NCBI GenBank assembly: GCA_023150835.1
Contig: JAKLKB010000105.1
Span: forward strand, 1-24,848
Reading direction: 5' to 3'
DNA: 24,848 bases
Source of the DNA: Myxococcota bacterium
GTDB lineage: Bacteria; Myxococcota_C; UBA6777
Part shown: piece after piece, positions 1-7,638 of the stretch
Layout: the number at the start of each line of letters is the position of its first letter
Numbering within the stretch: the stretch's first letter is position 1
Notes under the pieces: model-generated
The model's database searches: none
The model's input: only the letters and a program-made list of their open reading frames with translations
Told to the model about the DNA's origin: nothing
Position numbers and translations under genes: made by a program

Positions 1-88
1 GGGGAAGTTGGAACGGGCAGCGTCTGCATTTCGTGCATACAGCGTGCGTCATGAAAAAACAAAATCCCCGATGCTTCCGACTTTCGCT

Positions 89-112
89 CCCTCCCCTGTT
101 CACGGGGGAGGG
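89..112. repeat. GC-rich intergenic hairpin
   Basis: CCCTCCCC (89-96) faces GGGGAGGG (105-112), an 8-bp perfect inverted repeat followed by a G-rich tract. It lies in the 262-base stretch before the first gene, where I see no coding region. It resembles the GC-rich palindromes common in intergenic DNA. A terminator role is not supported because no T-run follows on either strand. Confidence 0.45.
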
Positions 113-153
113 CGGGGTGGGGGGCTTTCCTCCGCTTCACAAGGCGCGTATGG

Positions 154-175
154 GGGCAGCCCCCTGTGGCTGCCC
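154..175 (+). repeat. REP-like palindrome, copy 1
   Basis: GGGCAGCC (154-161) and GGCTGCCC (168-175) form an 8-bp stem. The same hairpin, followed by AAG, recurs near 20800 and several times after 24340. At this copy the tetranucleotide before the stem is GTAT-like rather than the GTAG seen at the other copies. The flanks also resemble the 20746-20880 copy: both continue into CTACG-CACTCTCC-like sequence and GATCACA. Confidence 0.6.
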
Positions 176-262
176 AAGCACAGGGCGTCTACGTACTCTC
201 CTTCGATCACAGATCACGCGGATATCGTCTCAATCCGACATCCCGACAAGAAGTGAACAGCC

Positions 263-1159
263 ATGCCTCATCCACCCCCGACTCAACGCTTTGTCCGCCC
301 TCTCCGATGGATCGGCACGATGACGCTTGTGTTGCTGTTGGGCGGCATGGCTTTGTTGTGGTGGTCTCCGCGTTGGATCTTGCGACCGCTGCGTTGGCTC
401 GAACGCAAGCACTTCGCGTATGTTGGGGACCAAGGCCCTTTGCAGATCGTTCATGCAGGACGATGGGAGCCGATCTATCCGAAGATGTGGAAGAGGCGTA
501 TGCACTTTCGCCGCAAAGCTCATCGAAGTGCGATCTATCTCCGCCTTGTACGGCTCGATCCCGCCGTCTACAGGATCGCGTTGTGGTACGGGATACCTCG
601 TCGCATCGGCTGGATGATGAAAAACACCGATGCGCTCGTGGCGATCAATGCGGGCTTGTTCGATCCCCAACGCCGCCCCCTTGGTCTGTTCAAACAAAAT
701 GGAAAACTGCTCAACGCCCGCCTCCACAAACGCTCGATTGACGGGGTTTTTTCCATCTCACACAACCTACGTCCCCAAATCTTGCCGGGGCGGGGCTTTT
801 CTCATCGCAACAGCCGCGACGCCTTCCAATCTTCCCCGCTGCTCGTCTTCCAAAGCAAGCGACACCCGCTACGCAAGCAAAGTTGGAAAGTGGATCGTCG
901 AAGTGCGCTTTGCCTTGACGAAGCGGGGTATTTGTTGCTGATGGCCACAGAAGGGTACTTTAATGGCTTGAGTTATGGCGAGATGAGTCAGTTGATGAGC
1001 CGCCCTGCGCATCAAGGGGGGCTTCAATGCCGATCGGGGCTGAACTTGGACGGAGGGGGGAGTGTGCAATGGGCTGTACGCACCCAAACAAAGCGGTGGG
1101 AAGCGATTCAGGGGATGGATGCAACGCCGCTATATTTGCTGATCCGTTCACGCAAATAG
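263..1159 (+). CDS. Membrane-anchored phosphodiester glycosidase family (NAGPA/DUF2233-like) protein
   Basis: A 298-residue protein. Residues about 15-35 form one hydrophobic segment after a basic N-terminus (RFVRPLRW), so it is probably anchored in the inner membrane with its domain outside the cytoplasm. Two signatures match the phosphodiester glycosidase (NAGPA, formerly DUF2233) family: AINAGLFD near residue 130 and the C-terminal LNLDGGGSVQ near 265, which in the family holds the catalytic or metal-contacting Asp and Gly residues. Characterised relatives cleave sugar-1-phosphodiester bonds, but the substrate here cannot be inferred. The start is ATG at 263 behind a weak AAGAAG; an internal ATG at 320 is possible. 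The stop codon lies inside a tandemly repeated 39-bp unit, so the C-terminal residues LLIRSRK are part of that repeat. The gene converges on mglA, 151 bp away. Confidence 0.75.
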   Translation: MPHPPPTQRFVRPLRWIGTMTLVLLLGGMALLWWSPRWILRPLRWLERKHFAYVGDQGPLQIVHAGRWEPIYPKMWKRRMHFRRKAHRSAIYLRLVRLDPAVYRIALWYGIPRRIGWMMKNTDALVAINAGLFDPQRRPLGLFKQNGKLLNARLHKRSIDGVFSISHNLRPQILPGRGFSHRNSRDAFQSSPLLVFQSKRHPLRKQSWKVDRRSALCLDEAGYLLLMATEGYFNGLSYGEMSQLMSRPAHQGGLQCRSGLNLDGGGSVQWAVRTQTKRWEAIQGMDATPLYLLIRSRK

Positions 1160-1236
1160 CCGATACCGCTGGATTTGCTGAGCCGTTCACGCAAAGAGCC
1201 GATACCGCTGGATTTGCTGAGCCGTTCACGCAAAGA
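1120..1236. repeat. 39-bp tandem repeat, three copies, across the stop codon
   Basis: Copies run 1120-1158 (divergent, coding), 1159-1197 and 1198-1236 (identical to each other), and a 9-base stub follows. The shared core includes TTGCTGA-CCGTTCACGCAAA. The first copy is the 3' end of the upstream gene. The other two lie in the convergent intergenic space before the mglA stop. This looks like tandem duplication of a gene end. Confidence 0.85.
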
Positions 1237-1310
1237 ATCGATACCACGAGAGACCGCTACATGAAAGAACTGAACGACAGAACCGCAAGACAAGACCACG
1301 CAAAGAGCCG

Positions 1311-1898
1311 TCATGTTCCGCGTTTGAGGTGAGTCAAAACGAGTTTTGCGGTGGCTTTGAGGGTATCAAAGACGCCTTTTCCCGAGACAGCGACAGCCTC
1401 AAACTCAGGGACACCACGCGGGTTGAGTTCAGCGCGTAGCTGTTCGGGGGTTGCGGCGTTGGGGAGGTCGCGTTTGTTGTACTGCATCACAAAAGGGATG
1501 GTATCGAGATCGTAGCCTTGTTCGGCGAGGTTATCGCGCAAGTTTTGAAGGCTTTCGTGATTGGCTTCCATCCGTTCGATCTGTGAGTCGGCGACAAAAA
1601 CCACACCATCCACGCCTTTGAGGATCAGCTTGCGGCTTGCGTCGTAGAAGACTTGGCCGGGGACAGTGTAGAGGTGAAAGCGGGTTTTGAAGCCACGGAT
1701 TTCGCCCAAAGAAAGGGGGAGAAAGTCAAAAAACAGCGTTCGTTCTGTTTCGGTGGCGAGGGAGATCAGCTTCCCTTTGGCGTCGGGGTTGGTCTTCTGA
1801 TAGATGTACTGAAGATTGGTGGTCTTTCCGCAAAGACCGGGACCGTAGTACACGATCTTACAGTTGATCTCACGAGAAGAGTAATTGATGAAGGACAT
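1311..1898 (-). CDS. mglA: Gliding motility / cell polarity GTPase MglA
   Basis: A 195-residue Ras-like small GTPase, the usual length for bacterial MglA. G1/P-loop GPGLCGKTT lies at about residues 19-27. The switch-II region carries TVPGQ in place of the Ras DxxG, which is characteristic of MglA. NKRD at about 140 is the G4 motif and SGKG near 172 the G5-like element. In Myxococcus MglA-GTP marks the leading pole and directs gliding and type IV pilus machinery, while MglB acts as its GAP. The ATG at 1898 is preceded by AAGGAGA. mglB lies upstream on the same strand with a 183-bp gap, so the pair is probably co-transcribed. That gap holds no gene. Confidence 0.95.
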   Translation of the reverse strand: MSFINYSSREINCKIVYYGPGLCGKTTNLQYIYQKTNPDAKGKLISLATETERTLFFDFLPLSLGEIRGFKTRFHLYTVPGQVFYDASRKLILKGVDGVVFVADSQIERMEANHESLQNLRDNLAEQGYDLDTIPFVMQYNKRDLPNAATPEQLRAELNPRGVPEFEAVAVSGKGVFDTLKATAKLVLTHLKRGT

Positions 1899-2081
1899 CG
1901 CGGTCTCCTTGAGCGTTCAGAGGTGGGCATTCGCTCATGTCACTCGCAATCTGTTCGCAACAGACGCGACAGAAAGCACCTTGCTTCGAGAGAAGCGCAG
2001 CGCGAGAGGAAAGATGCGGTTGGACGACCCTGCTGAAAACCTACGGGAAAAAAGCAAGGGCAGTAAAATACATGGGGTGGT

Positions 2082-2552
2082 TTAGTCTGCAAAAAGGTTG
2101 TCGATATCGTCTTCGCTGATATCATCGAAGATCGATCCTTCTTCTTTTTGGTTGTCTTTTTCCATCTCGTCAAAGACACGCTTGAGTTCTTCGCAGGAGC
2201 GTTTGACGCGCAAGCGCACGAGGCCCAAAGAAGAACGTTTGTCGAAGATCAGCACAAGGATCACGCGACCATCCACGATGGTAAGGTGGATGTTGTCGCG
2301 CTCGCCTTCGTGAAACAGGTTGGAGAATTCGCGCTCGCCAAGCAACTGAGCGAGACCGGTGGTGGCAGCGATGTTCCCCGCTGCAAGGGAGCCAAGCGAG
2401 GTGGTATCCATGTTTTGGACATCGCCGCTCGAAGCGATCAGAAGGCCGTTTTTGTCGATCAAAAAGACCACTTTGGCATTGGCATCGCGGTTCAGCCGAT
2501 CCGTAATCGCCTTGATCTGACGGTACGCCTGTTCGTGTAGCACGAAGCTCAT
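2082..2552 (-). CDS. mglB: MglB, roadblock/LC7-domain GTPase-activating protein
   Basis: A 156-residue roadblock/LC7 protein. The fold covers about residues 8-118 and includes VVFLIDKNGLLIASSG and a Gly-Ala-rich helix. It is followed by a charged helix (residues about 115-137) and an acidic tail (SEDDIDNLFAD). Known MglB dimers bind MglA, act as its GAP, and localise oppositely to MglA at the lagging pole; the C-terminal helix matters for MglA binding in characterised homologues. ATG at 2552 follows GGAGGA. The gene precedes mglA on the same strand, and a strong promoter lies about 255 bp upstream, so the pair need not depend on read-through from recR. Confidence 0.93.
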   Translation of the reverse strand: MSFVLHEQAYRQIKAITDRLNRDANAKVVFLIDKNGLLIASSGDVQNMDTTSLGSLAAGNIAATTGLAQLLGEREFSNLFHEGERDNIHLTIVDGRVILVLIFDKRSSLGLVRLRVKRSCEELKRVFDEMEKDNQKEEGSIFDDISEDDIDNLFAD

Positions 2553-2903
2553 CTAATTCCATCCTCCGCCAGCGTTGCGCCGCGCCTTGGGTTATGCTCC
2601 ACTGTCGTTTGCTGCTTGTTTGTGATCCAACAAACAAAACAACGCCCTATCACCGTTGAATCAACGATCGTTGCGCTGTCATCGGGAACGAAAGACAACG
2701 GTGAAAAACGATATCGAGTACATACTGCGGGAACTTGGAGACGTGAAACTCGCCGAAAGTTGAGGGAACCAAAAGATAAAGAGCAAAGCGAGTCACAACC
2801 GATGCCCATTATACAAAAGACACAAGCAGGGTCAAGCGCAGATCGTAAAACAGCCTGCAAACGCAAACATGCGGCAGGGTGTTTTGGGTGGGATCTAGGG
2901 CAC
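2553..2903. other. recR-mglB intergenic region (long mglB leader)
   Basis: This 351-bp stretch has no convincing gene. Its minus strand carries the mglBA promoter (2808-2835) and then about 250 nt of untranslated leader. The leader contains a short inverted repeat, CGTTGA/TCAACG, near 2655-2667. No intrinsic terminator with a U-run is visible just after recR. Confidence 0.6.
2808..2835 (-). promoter_or_regulatory. Sigma-70-type promoter for mglBA
   Basis: On the minus strand a TTGACC -35 box (2830-2835) and a perfect TATAAT -10 box (2808-2813) are 16 bp apart. Transcription would start near 2800, giving a leader of roughly 250 nt before mglB. Confidence 0.7.
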
Positions 2904-3497
2904 TTAGATCTCGCGTCGCGCTTCGAGGGCTTGGGCGAGGGTCGCACGATCGATGAATTCGAGATCGCCGCCTTTGGGGATCCCTGTGGCGATGCGAGTG
3001 ATGCGCAATCCGGGGACCGAAGCAAGCAGTTTTCGCAGATACAGAGCGGTCGATTCTCCTTCGACGGTGGGGTTGGTCGCAAGGATCAGTTCGCGCACGT
3101 CCGTTCGCTGTAACCGCTGTAAGAGTTCGCGCACCTTCAACTTTTCTGGAGTGATCCCTTCGAGCGGAGCGAGCGCACCATGAAGGATATGATAACGCCC
3201 GTGGTAGGCTTTAGAACGTTCCACCGCCATCATATCGGGGACGGTTTCTACGACACAGATCACATCTTGCTCGCGTTTTGGGTCCGCACAAAGCGAACAA
3301 GGATCTTGTTGGCTGAGGTTGCAACACTCCGAACAAAGATGAACGTGTTCGGCAACATCAAGGATCGCCGCCGAGAGATCGCGTGCAAGCTCCCGTTCTC
3401 CTGCCAACAGCGAAAAAACGATCCGTGTCGCCGAACGTTCGCCAACACCGGGCAATCGCGTCAACAGACGGATCAGATGCAAGATCGGATCGTGCAT
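2904..3497 (-). CDS. recR: Recombination mediator protein RecR
   Basis: A 197-residue protein of normal RecR length. The N-terminal helix-hairpin-helix includes LTRLPGVGERSATRI (residues 12-26). The C4 zinc finger is CSECCNLSQQDPCSLC (about 55-70). The Toprim domain starts at VVETVPDMMAVE (about 82-93) and continues through LATNPTVEGESTA. RecR works with RecF/RecO to load RecA onto SSB-coated gaps. The start overlaps the ybaB stop, implying translational coupling. Order dnaX-ybaB-recR is widely conserved in bacteria. Confidence 0.97.
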   Translation of the reverse strand: MHDPILHLIRLLTRLPGVGERSATRIVFSLLAGERELARDLSAAILDVAEHVHLCSECCNLSQQDPCSLCADPKREQDVICVVETVPDMMAVERSKAYHGRYHILHGALAPLEGITPEKLKVRELLQRLQRTDVRELILATNPTVEGESTALYLRKLLASVPGLRITRIATGIPKGGDLEFIDRATLAQALEARREI

Positions 3498-3820
3498 TAA
3501 AACAGCCCGCCAAGGCCATTCATCATGTTCGCAGGAACGATCTTGCCCATCTCTTCTTGGTATTTTTCTTCGGCAAGCCGCACAGCCTCATTGACTGCGG
3601 CGACGATCAGATCTTGCAACATCTCCACGTCGTTGGGATCGACCACATCTTTATCGATATCCAACTTCACGAGGCGTTTCTTTCCGTTGACGTGTGCGGT
3701 CACCATCCCCCCGCCTGCGCTGGCTTCGACTTGCATCGCTTCCAGATCTTCTTGCATCTTCTCCATTTTTTTCTGCATCTGCTGCGCTTGCTTCATCAAC
3801 TGCTGCATTCCGCCCTTCAT
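3497..3820 (-). CDS. ybaB: Nucleoid-associated protein YbaB/EbfC
   Basis: A 107-residue YbaB/EbfC family protein. It has the Met/Gln-rich N-terminal coiled helix (KGGMQQLMKQAQQMQKKMEK), the central VEASAGGGMVTAHVNGKK strand pair, and the C-terminal helix with EMLQDLIVAAVNEA. Family members are DNA-binding dimers with tweezer-like shape. It lies between dnaX and recR and overlaps recR by the stop/start. The AAGAAGGAGCG preceding ATG 3820 on its strand is a good ribosome-binding site. Confidence 0.96.
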   Translation of the reverse strand: MKGGMQQLMKQAQQMQKKMEKMQEDLEAMQVEASAGGGMVTAHVNGKKRLVKLDIDKDVVDPNDVEMLQDLIVAAVNEAVRLAEEKYQEEMGKIVPANMMNGLGGLF

Positions 3821-3860
3821 CGATCGCTCCTTCTTTTCTTGTTTCGTTAGATCTCGCGCA

Positions 3861-3954
3861 AAAGACGGGGAGTTCTCCGACCCAAACGTCTTTCTTTTCC
3901 TATCTCGTCATATCTTGCGCAAAAGACGGTGAGTTCTCCGAACCAAACGTCTTT
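3861..3954. terminator. Tandemly duplicated terminator-like hairpin between dnaX and ybaB
   Basis: Two copies of one hairpin, 61 bp apart (3861-3893 and 3922-3954). Each has an outer AAAGACG/CGTCTTT stem and, in copy 1, an inner GGAG-tt-CTCC stem. T-runs flank the stem on both strands, so it could terminate in either direction. By position it would act on dnaX transcripts before ybaB. The duplication covers about 3852-3956. Confidence 0.45.
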
Positions 3955-4032
3955 CTCTGCGTGGTTGGCGTTCAAGACGCCGAAACTTAACACCGCCCCC
4001 CTCAAACGGCAAGACCAGACATCAGCGCCCAC

Positions 4033-4143
4033 CGCTGCGCTTGGCTTGCGCCTTACGGCTCGGCTTCGTCGCCTAAAGACGATCAAGACGAACAATCCGA
4101 ACAAACGCTGCGCTTGGCTTGCGCCTTACGGCTCGGCTTCGTC
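4033..4143. repeat. 38-bp direct repeat duplicating the dnaX 3' end
   Basis: An identical 38-bp sequence occurs at 4033-4070 and 4106-4143 (period 73). The second copy contains the final dnaX codons (D-E-A-E-P-stop) plus 20 bp downstream. The first copy is therefore a detached duplicate of the gene end. With the 61-bp tandem repeat next to it, most of the 305-bp dnaX-ybaB spacer is made of duplications. Confidence 0.85.
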
Positions 4144-6486
4144 TTCGCTGCTTGCTTCTGTTTCATCCAACACCAGCGGCGTCACGCGCACGATCTCCGC
4201 GTTGGGGATCACGCGCAAGATCGCCCGCGTCGCATCGTGTTGACGTACTTCTTCCTCAAGCGCTTGTTGGCGCTCTCGCTCTCGCAGAGCTTTGGCGTCC
4301 TCCAAACAAGGCGAAAACTCACGTTGTTGTTCTGCGTTGACTTTGACAAAACGCACCGTCAGCGGCCACCCTTGGCCGCGCAAAAAACGCTCAAGGTTTT
4401 GGCGTTTCGATTCATCAAGCTCTTGCACAGCGTACGGTGGATAGGCCAACAACAACTGTTCTCCCTCAACACGGTAAGCCATTGAGCGCAAAGAACCCGC
4501 CAGAAAAGCTTGCTCTTTCGCGAGCGAATGGATCAGCCGGCTCCATACATTGGATGAAAATTCGTCCTTTGCTCGGGCCGAGTTATCGGCCTTTTTATGG
4601 CTTGAAGCCGCAGAACGCGCAAGAGACTTTTCGCTTGAAGAGGCATTCGCCGGGCGCGAAGGTGCGGAGTTATCTGGAGGTGCGGGCTTTGTTTCTGGAG
4701 GTGCGGGCTTTGTTTCGCGAGCCTCGTTATCCGAAACAGGCTTTGGTGAGCGCATCTCCGAAGCCGGTGCGGCGACACTCATCGAAGGCGACGTGGGCAG
4801 CGAAGCCGTGGGACGCTCCGATGTTGCCGCAAGATAATCATCTCCAAACGCTGGAACAACCGAAGGGATCGTCGCCCCCAAAGAAGAGTGTACGCTGGTG
4901 TGCGCGTTTGGAGAGCGGGCCGTCGCTGCGGCTGTTTGCGAGATATCCGAGGTGGATGCTGCGATCGATTGATGCGAAGGCCCAGAAACAGCCGAACCTG
5001 CGGCCTGTTGCGCAGGCATCGAAATCATCGAACCTACGGCCTGTTGGGGCGTGTTTGAAACAGCCGAACCTACGGTCTGTTGCGGAGTCCCGAAACGAGC
5101 CGTTTCTACGGCCTGTTGCGGCGATCTTGGAACAGATGGAGCGGAGGTATCCGAGAATGTAGAATGGGAGGGAGATGCGAGATGTTCGGGGGTTGCGAGG
5201 CCGGATTGTAGGCTGCGTTGGAGATGTGCGTGGATCGATGCTCCTCCACCGTTGGGGTTTGAAAGAAGGGAAGTCTCCAAAGCAAGAGGACTTGGAGGGA
5301 TGCGCATCTGCGAAGGATCGTCTTGCGCAAGGCCCATCAGACGGCCTTCCAGAGAGGAAAGTTGAGAGATCAGATCTTCGAAGGGTCGGACAGGTTCAAC
5401 CCGCGCCATACGGATCAGCGTCATCTCCAACAACAAACGGGGATGATTCGATTGTGCGATCTCTTCGGCAGCTTGAGTCAAGATCCGAAAGATCTGTTGG
5501 ATGCGTTCGGGTTCTTCGGGCTGCACCAATCGACGCAACGCCGCCAATTCTTCTTCGGTCAGATCGACGATCCCTTCGGTATCTTGGCAGATGCGAACCA
5601 CCATCATATCGCGTAAAAAAGCCGAAAGCTCCTGTGTAAATTGGCGCAGATCGTACGCGAAATAAAACAGCGCATCGACCGCCCGCAAACACGCTCCTGC
5701 GTCTTTGGACAACAAAGCCTGCCCGATCTCCATCATGATCTGGCGATTGATCACGCCGATGGCTTGGGCGACAGCTTCATCTTTGGGAGATTCTCCCCCA
5801 AAAGCGATCACTTGATCCATCAAGCTCATCGCATCACGCGCTCCGCCTTGTGCTGCACGCGCCACCATCGCAAGAGCGGTTTCGCTCAACTGGATCCCTT
5901 CTGCTTTGGCGATCCGACGAAGGTGATCGCGCAACACCGTGGTTGGGATGCGTTTAAAATCGAAGCGTTGGCAACGCGACAAGATCGTCACAGGGATCTT
6001 GTGCGGCTCGGTGGTCGCAAAAATAAACATCACATGCGGGGGAGGTTCTTCGAGGGTCTTGAGCAGCGCGTTGAAGGCTTCTCGTGTAAGCATGTGAACT
6101 TCGTCGATGATGTGGACTTTGCGCTTCCCTTTGGTGGGGGTGTACTGCACGTTGTCCCGTAGCTCGCGGATATCGTCGATCGAGCGGTTGGATGCGCCGT
6201 CGATCTCGATCACATCAACCGATCGTCCTTCGGTGATCTCCACGCATAGATCACAACAGTTGCAAGGTTCCAACTCTTCGCGATCGGCTTTCAGGCAGTT
6301 GACTGTCTTGGCGACGAGACGTGCGATCGTGGTCTTTCCCACCCCTCTTGAACCTGTCAACAACAACGCGTGCGGCAAGCGATCCAACTTGATCGCATTT
6401 TGCAACGCCTGCACCACGTGCGGCTGCGCGATCACTTCTCCAAACCGCTGCGGTCGCCACTTTCGCGCCAAGACTAGGTATGACAT
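4126..6486 (-). CDS. dnaX: DNA polymerase III subunit tau/gamma (clamp loader)
   Basis: The product is 786 residues from ATG 6486, chosen because the family start MSYLVLARKWRP begins there behind AGAAGGA; a longer reading to 6549 has no support. Residues 1-370 form the AAA+ clamp-loader core: Walker A GSRGVGKT at 45-52, a zinc site (an upstream Cys in VNC plus PCNCCDLC), Walker B IIDEVH and the SRC arginine-finger motif ILSRCQR. A long Pro/Ser/Ala/Gln-rich linker (roughly 385-630) holds a 12-residue tandem repeat and a duplicated ETKPAPP. A C-terminal domain (FSSNVWSRL onward) resembles the tau-specific region, and the tail is acidic. DnaX loads the sliding clamp and, as tau, tethers the polymerase core. 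I see no obvious A-rich slippery site for a gamma frameshift. Confidence 0.96.
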   Translation of the reverse strand: MSYLVLARKWRPQRFGEVIAQPHVVQALQNAIKLDRLPHALLLTGSRGVGKTTIARLVAKTVNCLKADREELEPCNCCDLCVEITEGRSVDVIEIDGASNRSIDDIRELRDNVQYTPTKGKRKVHIIDEVHMLTREAFNALLKTLEEPPPHVMFIFATTEPHKIPVTILSRCQRFDFKRIPTTVLRDHLRRIAKAEGIQLSETALAMVARAAQGGARDAMSLMDQVIAFGGESPKDEAVAQAIGVINRQIMMEIGQALLSKDAGACLRAVDALFYFAYDLRQFTQELSAFLRDMMVVRICQDTEGIVDLTEEELAALRRLVQPEEPERIQQIFRILTQAAEEIAQSNHPRLLLEMTLIRMARVEPVRPFEDLISQLSSLEGRLMGLAQDDPSQMRIPPSPLALETSLLSNPNGGGASIHAHLQRSLQSGLATPEHLASPSHSTFSDTSAPSVPRSPQQAVETARFGTPQQTVGSAVSNTPQQAVGSMISMPAQQAAGSAVSGPSHQSIAASTSDISQTAAATARSPNAHTSVHSSLGATIPSVVPAFGDDYLAATSERPTASLPTSPSMSVAAPASEMRSPKPVSDNEARETKPAPPETKPAPPDNSAPSRPANASSSEKSLARSAASSHKKADNSARAKDEFSSNVWSRLIHSLAKEQAFLAGSLRSMAYRVEGEQLLLAYPPYAVQELDESKRQNLERFLRGQGWPLTVRFVKVNAEQQREFSPCLEDAKALRERERQQALEEEVRQHDATRAILRVIPNAEIVRVTPLVLDETEASSEDEAEP
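4993..5136 (-). repeat. 36-bp in-frame tandem repeat in the dnaX linker
   Basis: Four degenerate units of 36 bp start at 4993, 5029, 5065 and 5101, with the conserved core CTACGGCCTGTTG on the plus strand. Each encodes 12 residues of the type T-P-Q-Q-A-V-G-S. They keep the reading frame and sit in the disordered linker, so they should tolerate copy-number change. Confidence 0.75.
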
Positions 6487-6532
6487 CCAACTATCCTTCT
6501 TCCGATAGGACCGACGTGTTTTGTCTGTGTTG

Positions 6533-6549
6533 GTGGGGCGTTGCCCCAC
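6533..6549. repeat. Perfect palindrome between SRP RNA and dnaX
   Basis: GTGGGGC-GTT-GCCCCAC is a perfect 7-bp stem. A degenerate relative (GTGGGGCGTTGCCACA) occurs near 21033. No U-run follows on the minus strand, so it is not a standard terminator. It could be an RNA-processing or stabilising hairpin, or a dispersed repeat. Confidence 0.55.
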
Positions 6550-6665
6550 GAGCCTCGTTGACTAGGCAAGCAACAGTCATCGGCAAGGCAAGCAAAAGAA
6601 AAAAAGGGAGCGTTGAAGCAGAGGAGAGTACAAGGAGAAAAAGACGATGGGAAGGGAGAAATGGG

Positions 6666-6768
<103 letters not shown>

Positions 6769-6787
6769 TAAGGGCGATGATAGATTG

Positions 6788-6876
<89 letters not shown>

Positions 6877-6918
6877 AAGGAAAGAGCCAGATCAGCGTGT
6901 ACTTTATGAAGTACAACT

Positions 6919-7005
6919 CGGAGAGGGTGGGATTCGAACCCACGGTACGGTTCCCCGCACACTTGATTTCGAATCAAGCGCCTTCGACCACTCGGCCACC
7001 TCTCC
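6919..7005 (-). tRNA. tRNA-Ser(CGA)
   Basis: Class-II tRNA on the minus strand with GGAGAGG acceptor strand, long variable arm and anticodon CGA within CTTGATT-CGA-AATCAAG. It reads UCG. Discriminator G, no encoded CCA. It begins 10 nt after the tadA stop codon. The 43-bp spacer to the next tRNA contains a GTACTT/AAGTAC hairpin. Confidence 0.95.
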
Positions 7006-7015
7006 TTGGGGGGGG

Positions 7016-7492
7016 TTACGTCGTTGTTTTGGGCTTTTTTTTACGCCGTGCGCGAAAAAAAGATTGCAACAACATCGCAGATTCTTCGGCGCATACGCCG
7101 CTTGTGATCGCAAATTGGTGATTGAAGCCTGCGTCTTGAGCCAGTTGGTGAAGTGTTCCACAACATCCGGCTTTTGCATCATCACAACCATACACAAGAC
7201 GTTCAATGCGGGCGTTGATCAGGGCTCCAGTACACATGGGGCAGGGTTCGAGGGTGACGTAAACGGTAGCTCCCGATATTCGCCATTGTCCCTTGTTTTT
7301 TGCGGCTTGTTGGAGCGCGAGGATCTCAGCGTGGGCGGTTGGATCCGCGAGTGTTTCGCGGAGGTTGTGTGCGCGACCGATGATTTGTTCTTCAAAGACG
7401 ATCACGCAACCTACGGGGACTTCGCCTTGTAAGGCCGCTTCTGCGGCTTCTTGCAAAGCGATCCCCATCCACAGCCTGTCTTGTTCTTGCAT
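7016..7492 (-). CDS. tadA: tRNA-specific adenosine deaminase TadA
   Basis: A 158-residue protein from ATG 7492. An upstream in-frame ATG at 7531 is rejected because it would place the N-terminus inside the tRNA-Arg 3' end and its terminator. The deaminase zinc motif is HAE (AHAEILALQ) followed by PCPMCTGALI, with the catalytic Glu in HAE and the two Cys and His as zinc ligands. TadA converts A34 to inosine in tRNA-Arg(ACG), allowing CGU/CGC/CGA decoding. That tRNA gene lies directly upstream on the same strand. The only purine-rich ribosome-binding candidate is the GGGG at the 3' side of the terminator hairpin. The C-terminus is Lys/Arg-rich. Confidence 0.96.
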   Translation of the reverse strand: MQEQDRLWMGIALQEAAEAALQGEVPVGCVIVFEEQIIGRAHNLRETLADPTAHAEILALQQAAKNKGQWRISGATVYVTLEPCPMCTGALINARIERLVYGCDDAKAGCCGTLHQLAQDAGFNHQFAITSGVCAEESAMLLQSFFRARRKKKPKTTT

Positions 7493-7497
7493 CACAC

Positions 7498-7521
7498 AAA
7501 AAACCCCGCATATGCAGGGTT
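7498..7521 (-). terminator. Terminator-like hairpin between tRNA-Arg and tadA
   Basis: On the minus strand AACCCTGCA-TA-TGCGGGGTT is followed by six T. The stem has one G-U wobble that works only in minus-strand RNA, supporting that direction. It sits between the tRNA-Arg 3' end and the tadA ATG, so it probably attenuates tadA transcription or defines the tRNA transcript end. Confidence 0.7.
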
Positions 7522-7526
7522 GGTTG

Positions 7527-7600
7527 CGCACCCGGGAGGATTTGAACCACCGACCTTCGGATTCGTAGTCCGACGCTCTATCCAGCTAAGCTACGGGTGC
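7527..7600 (-). tRNA. tRNA-Arg(ACG)
   Basis: On the minus strand the acceptor arm is GCACCCG/CGGGTGC and the anticodon loop reads CTACGAA, giving anticodon ACG. The T arm carries GGTTCAAATCC. A34 is the known substrate position of TadA. Discriminator G, no encoded CCA. Confidence 0.95.
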
Positions 7601-7638
7601 AAGATATGTTAGAAAGTCTCACAAAAGACATCAATTTG

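Noticed and set aside
4993-5136. 36-bp repeats as a CRISPR array
   Set aside because: The units are contiguous without spacers, degenerate, and in frame within dnaX.
6533-6549. Palindrome as terminator of the SRP RNA
   Set aside because: No T-run follows in the minus direction, so an intrinsic terminator is not supported.
7016-7531. Longer tadA starting at 7531
   Set aside because: The extra 13 codons would be encoded by the tRNA-Arg 3' end and the terminator hairpin, and they do not resemble TadA N-termini.
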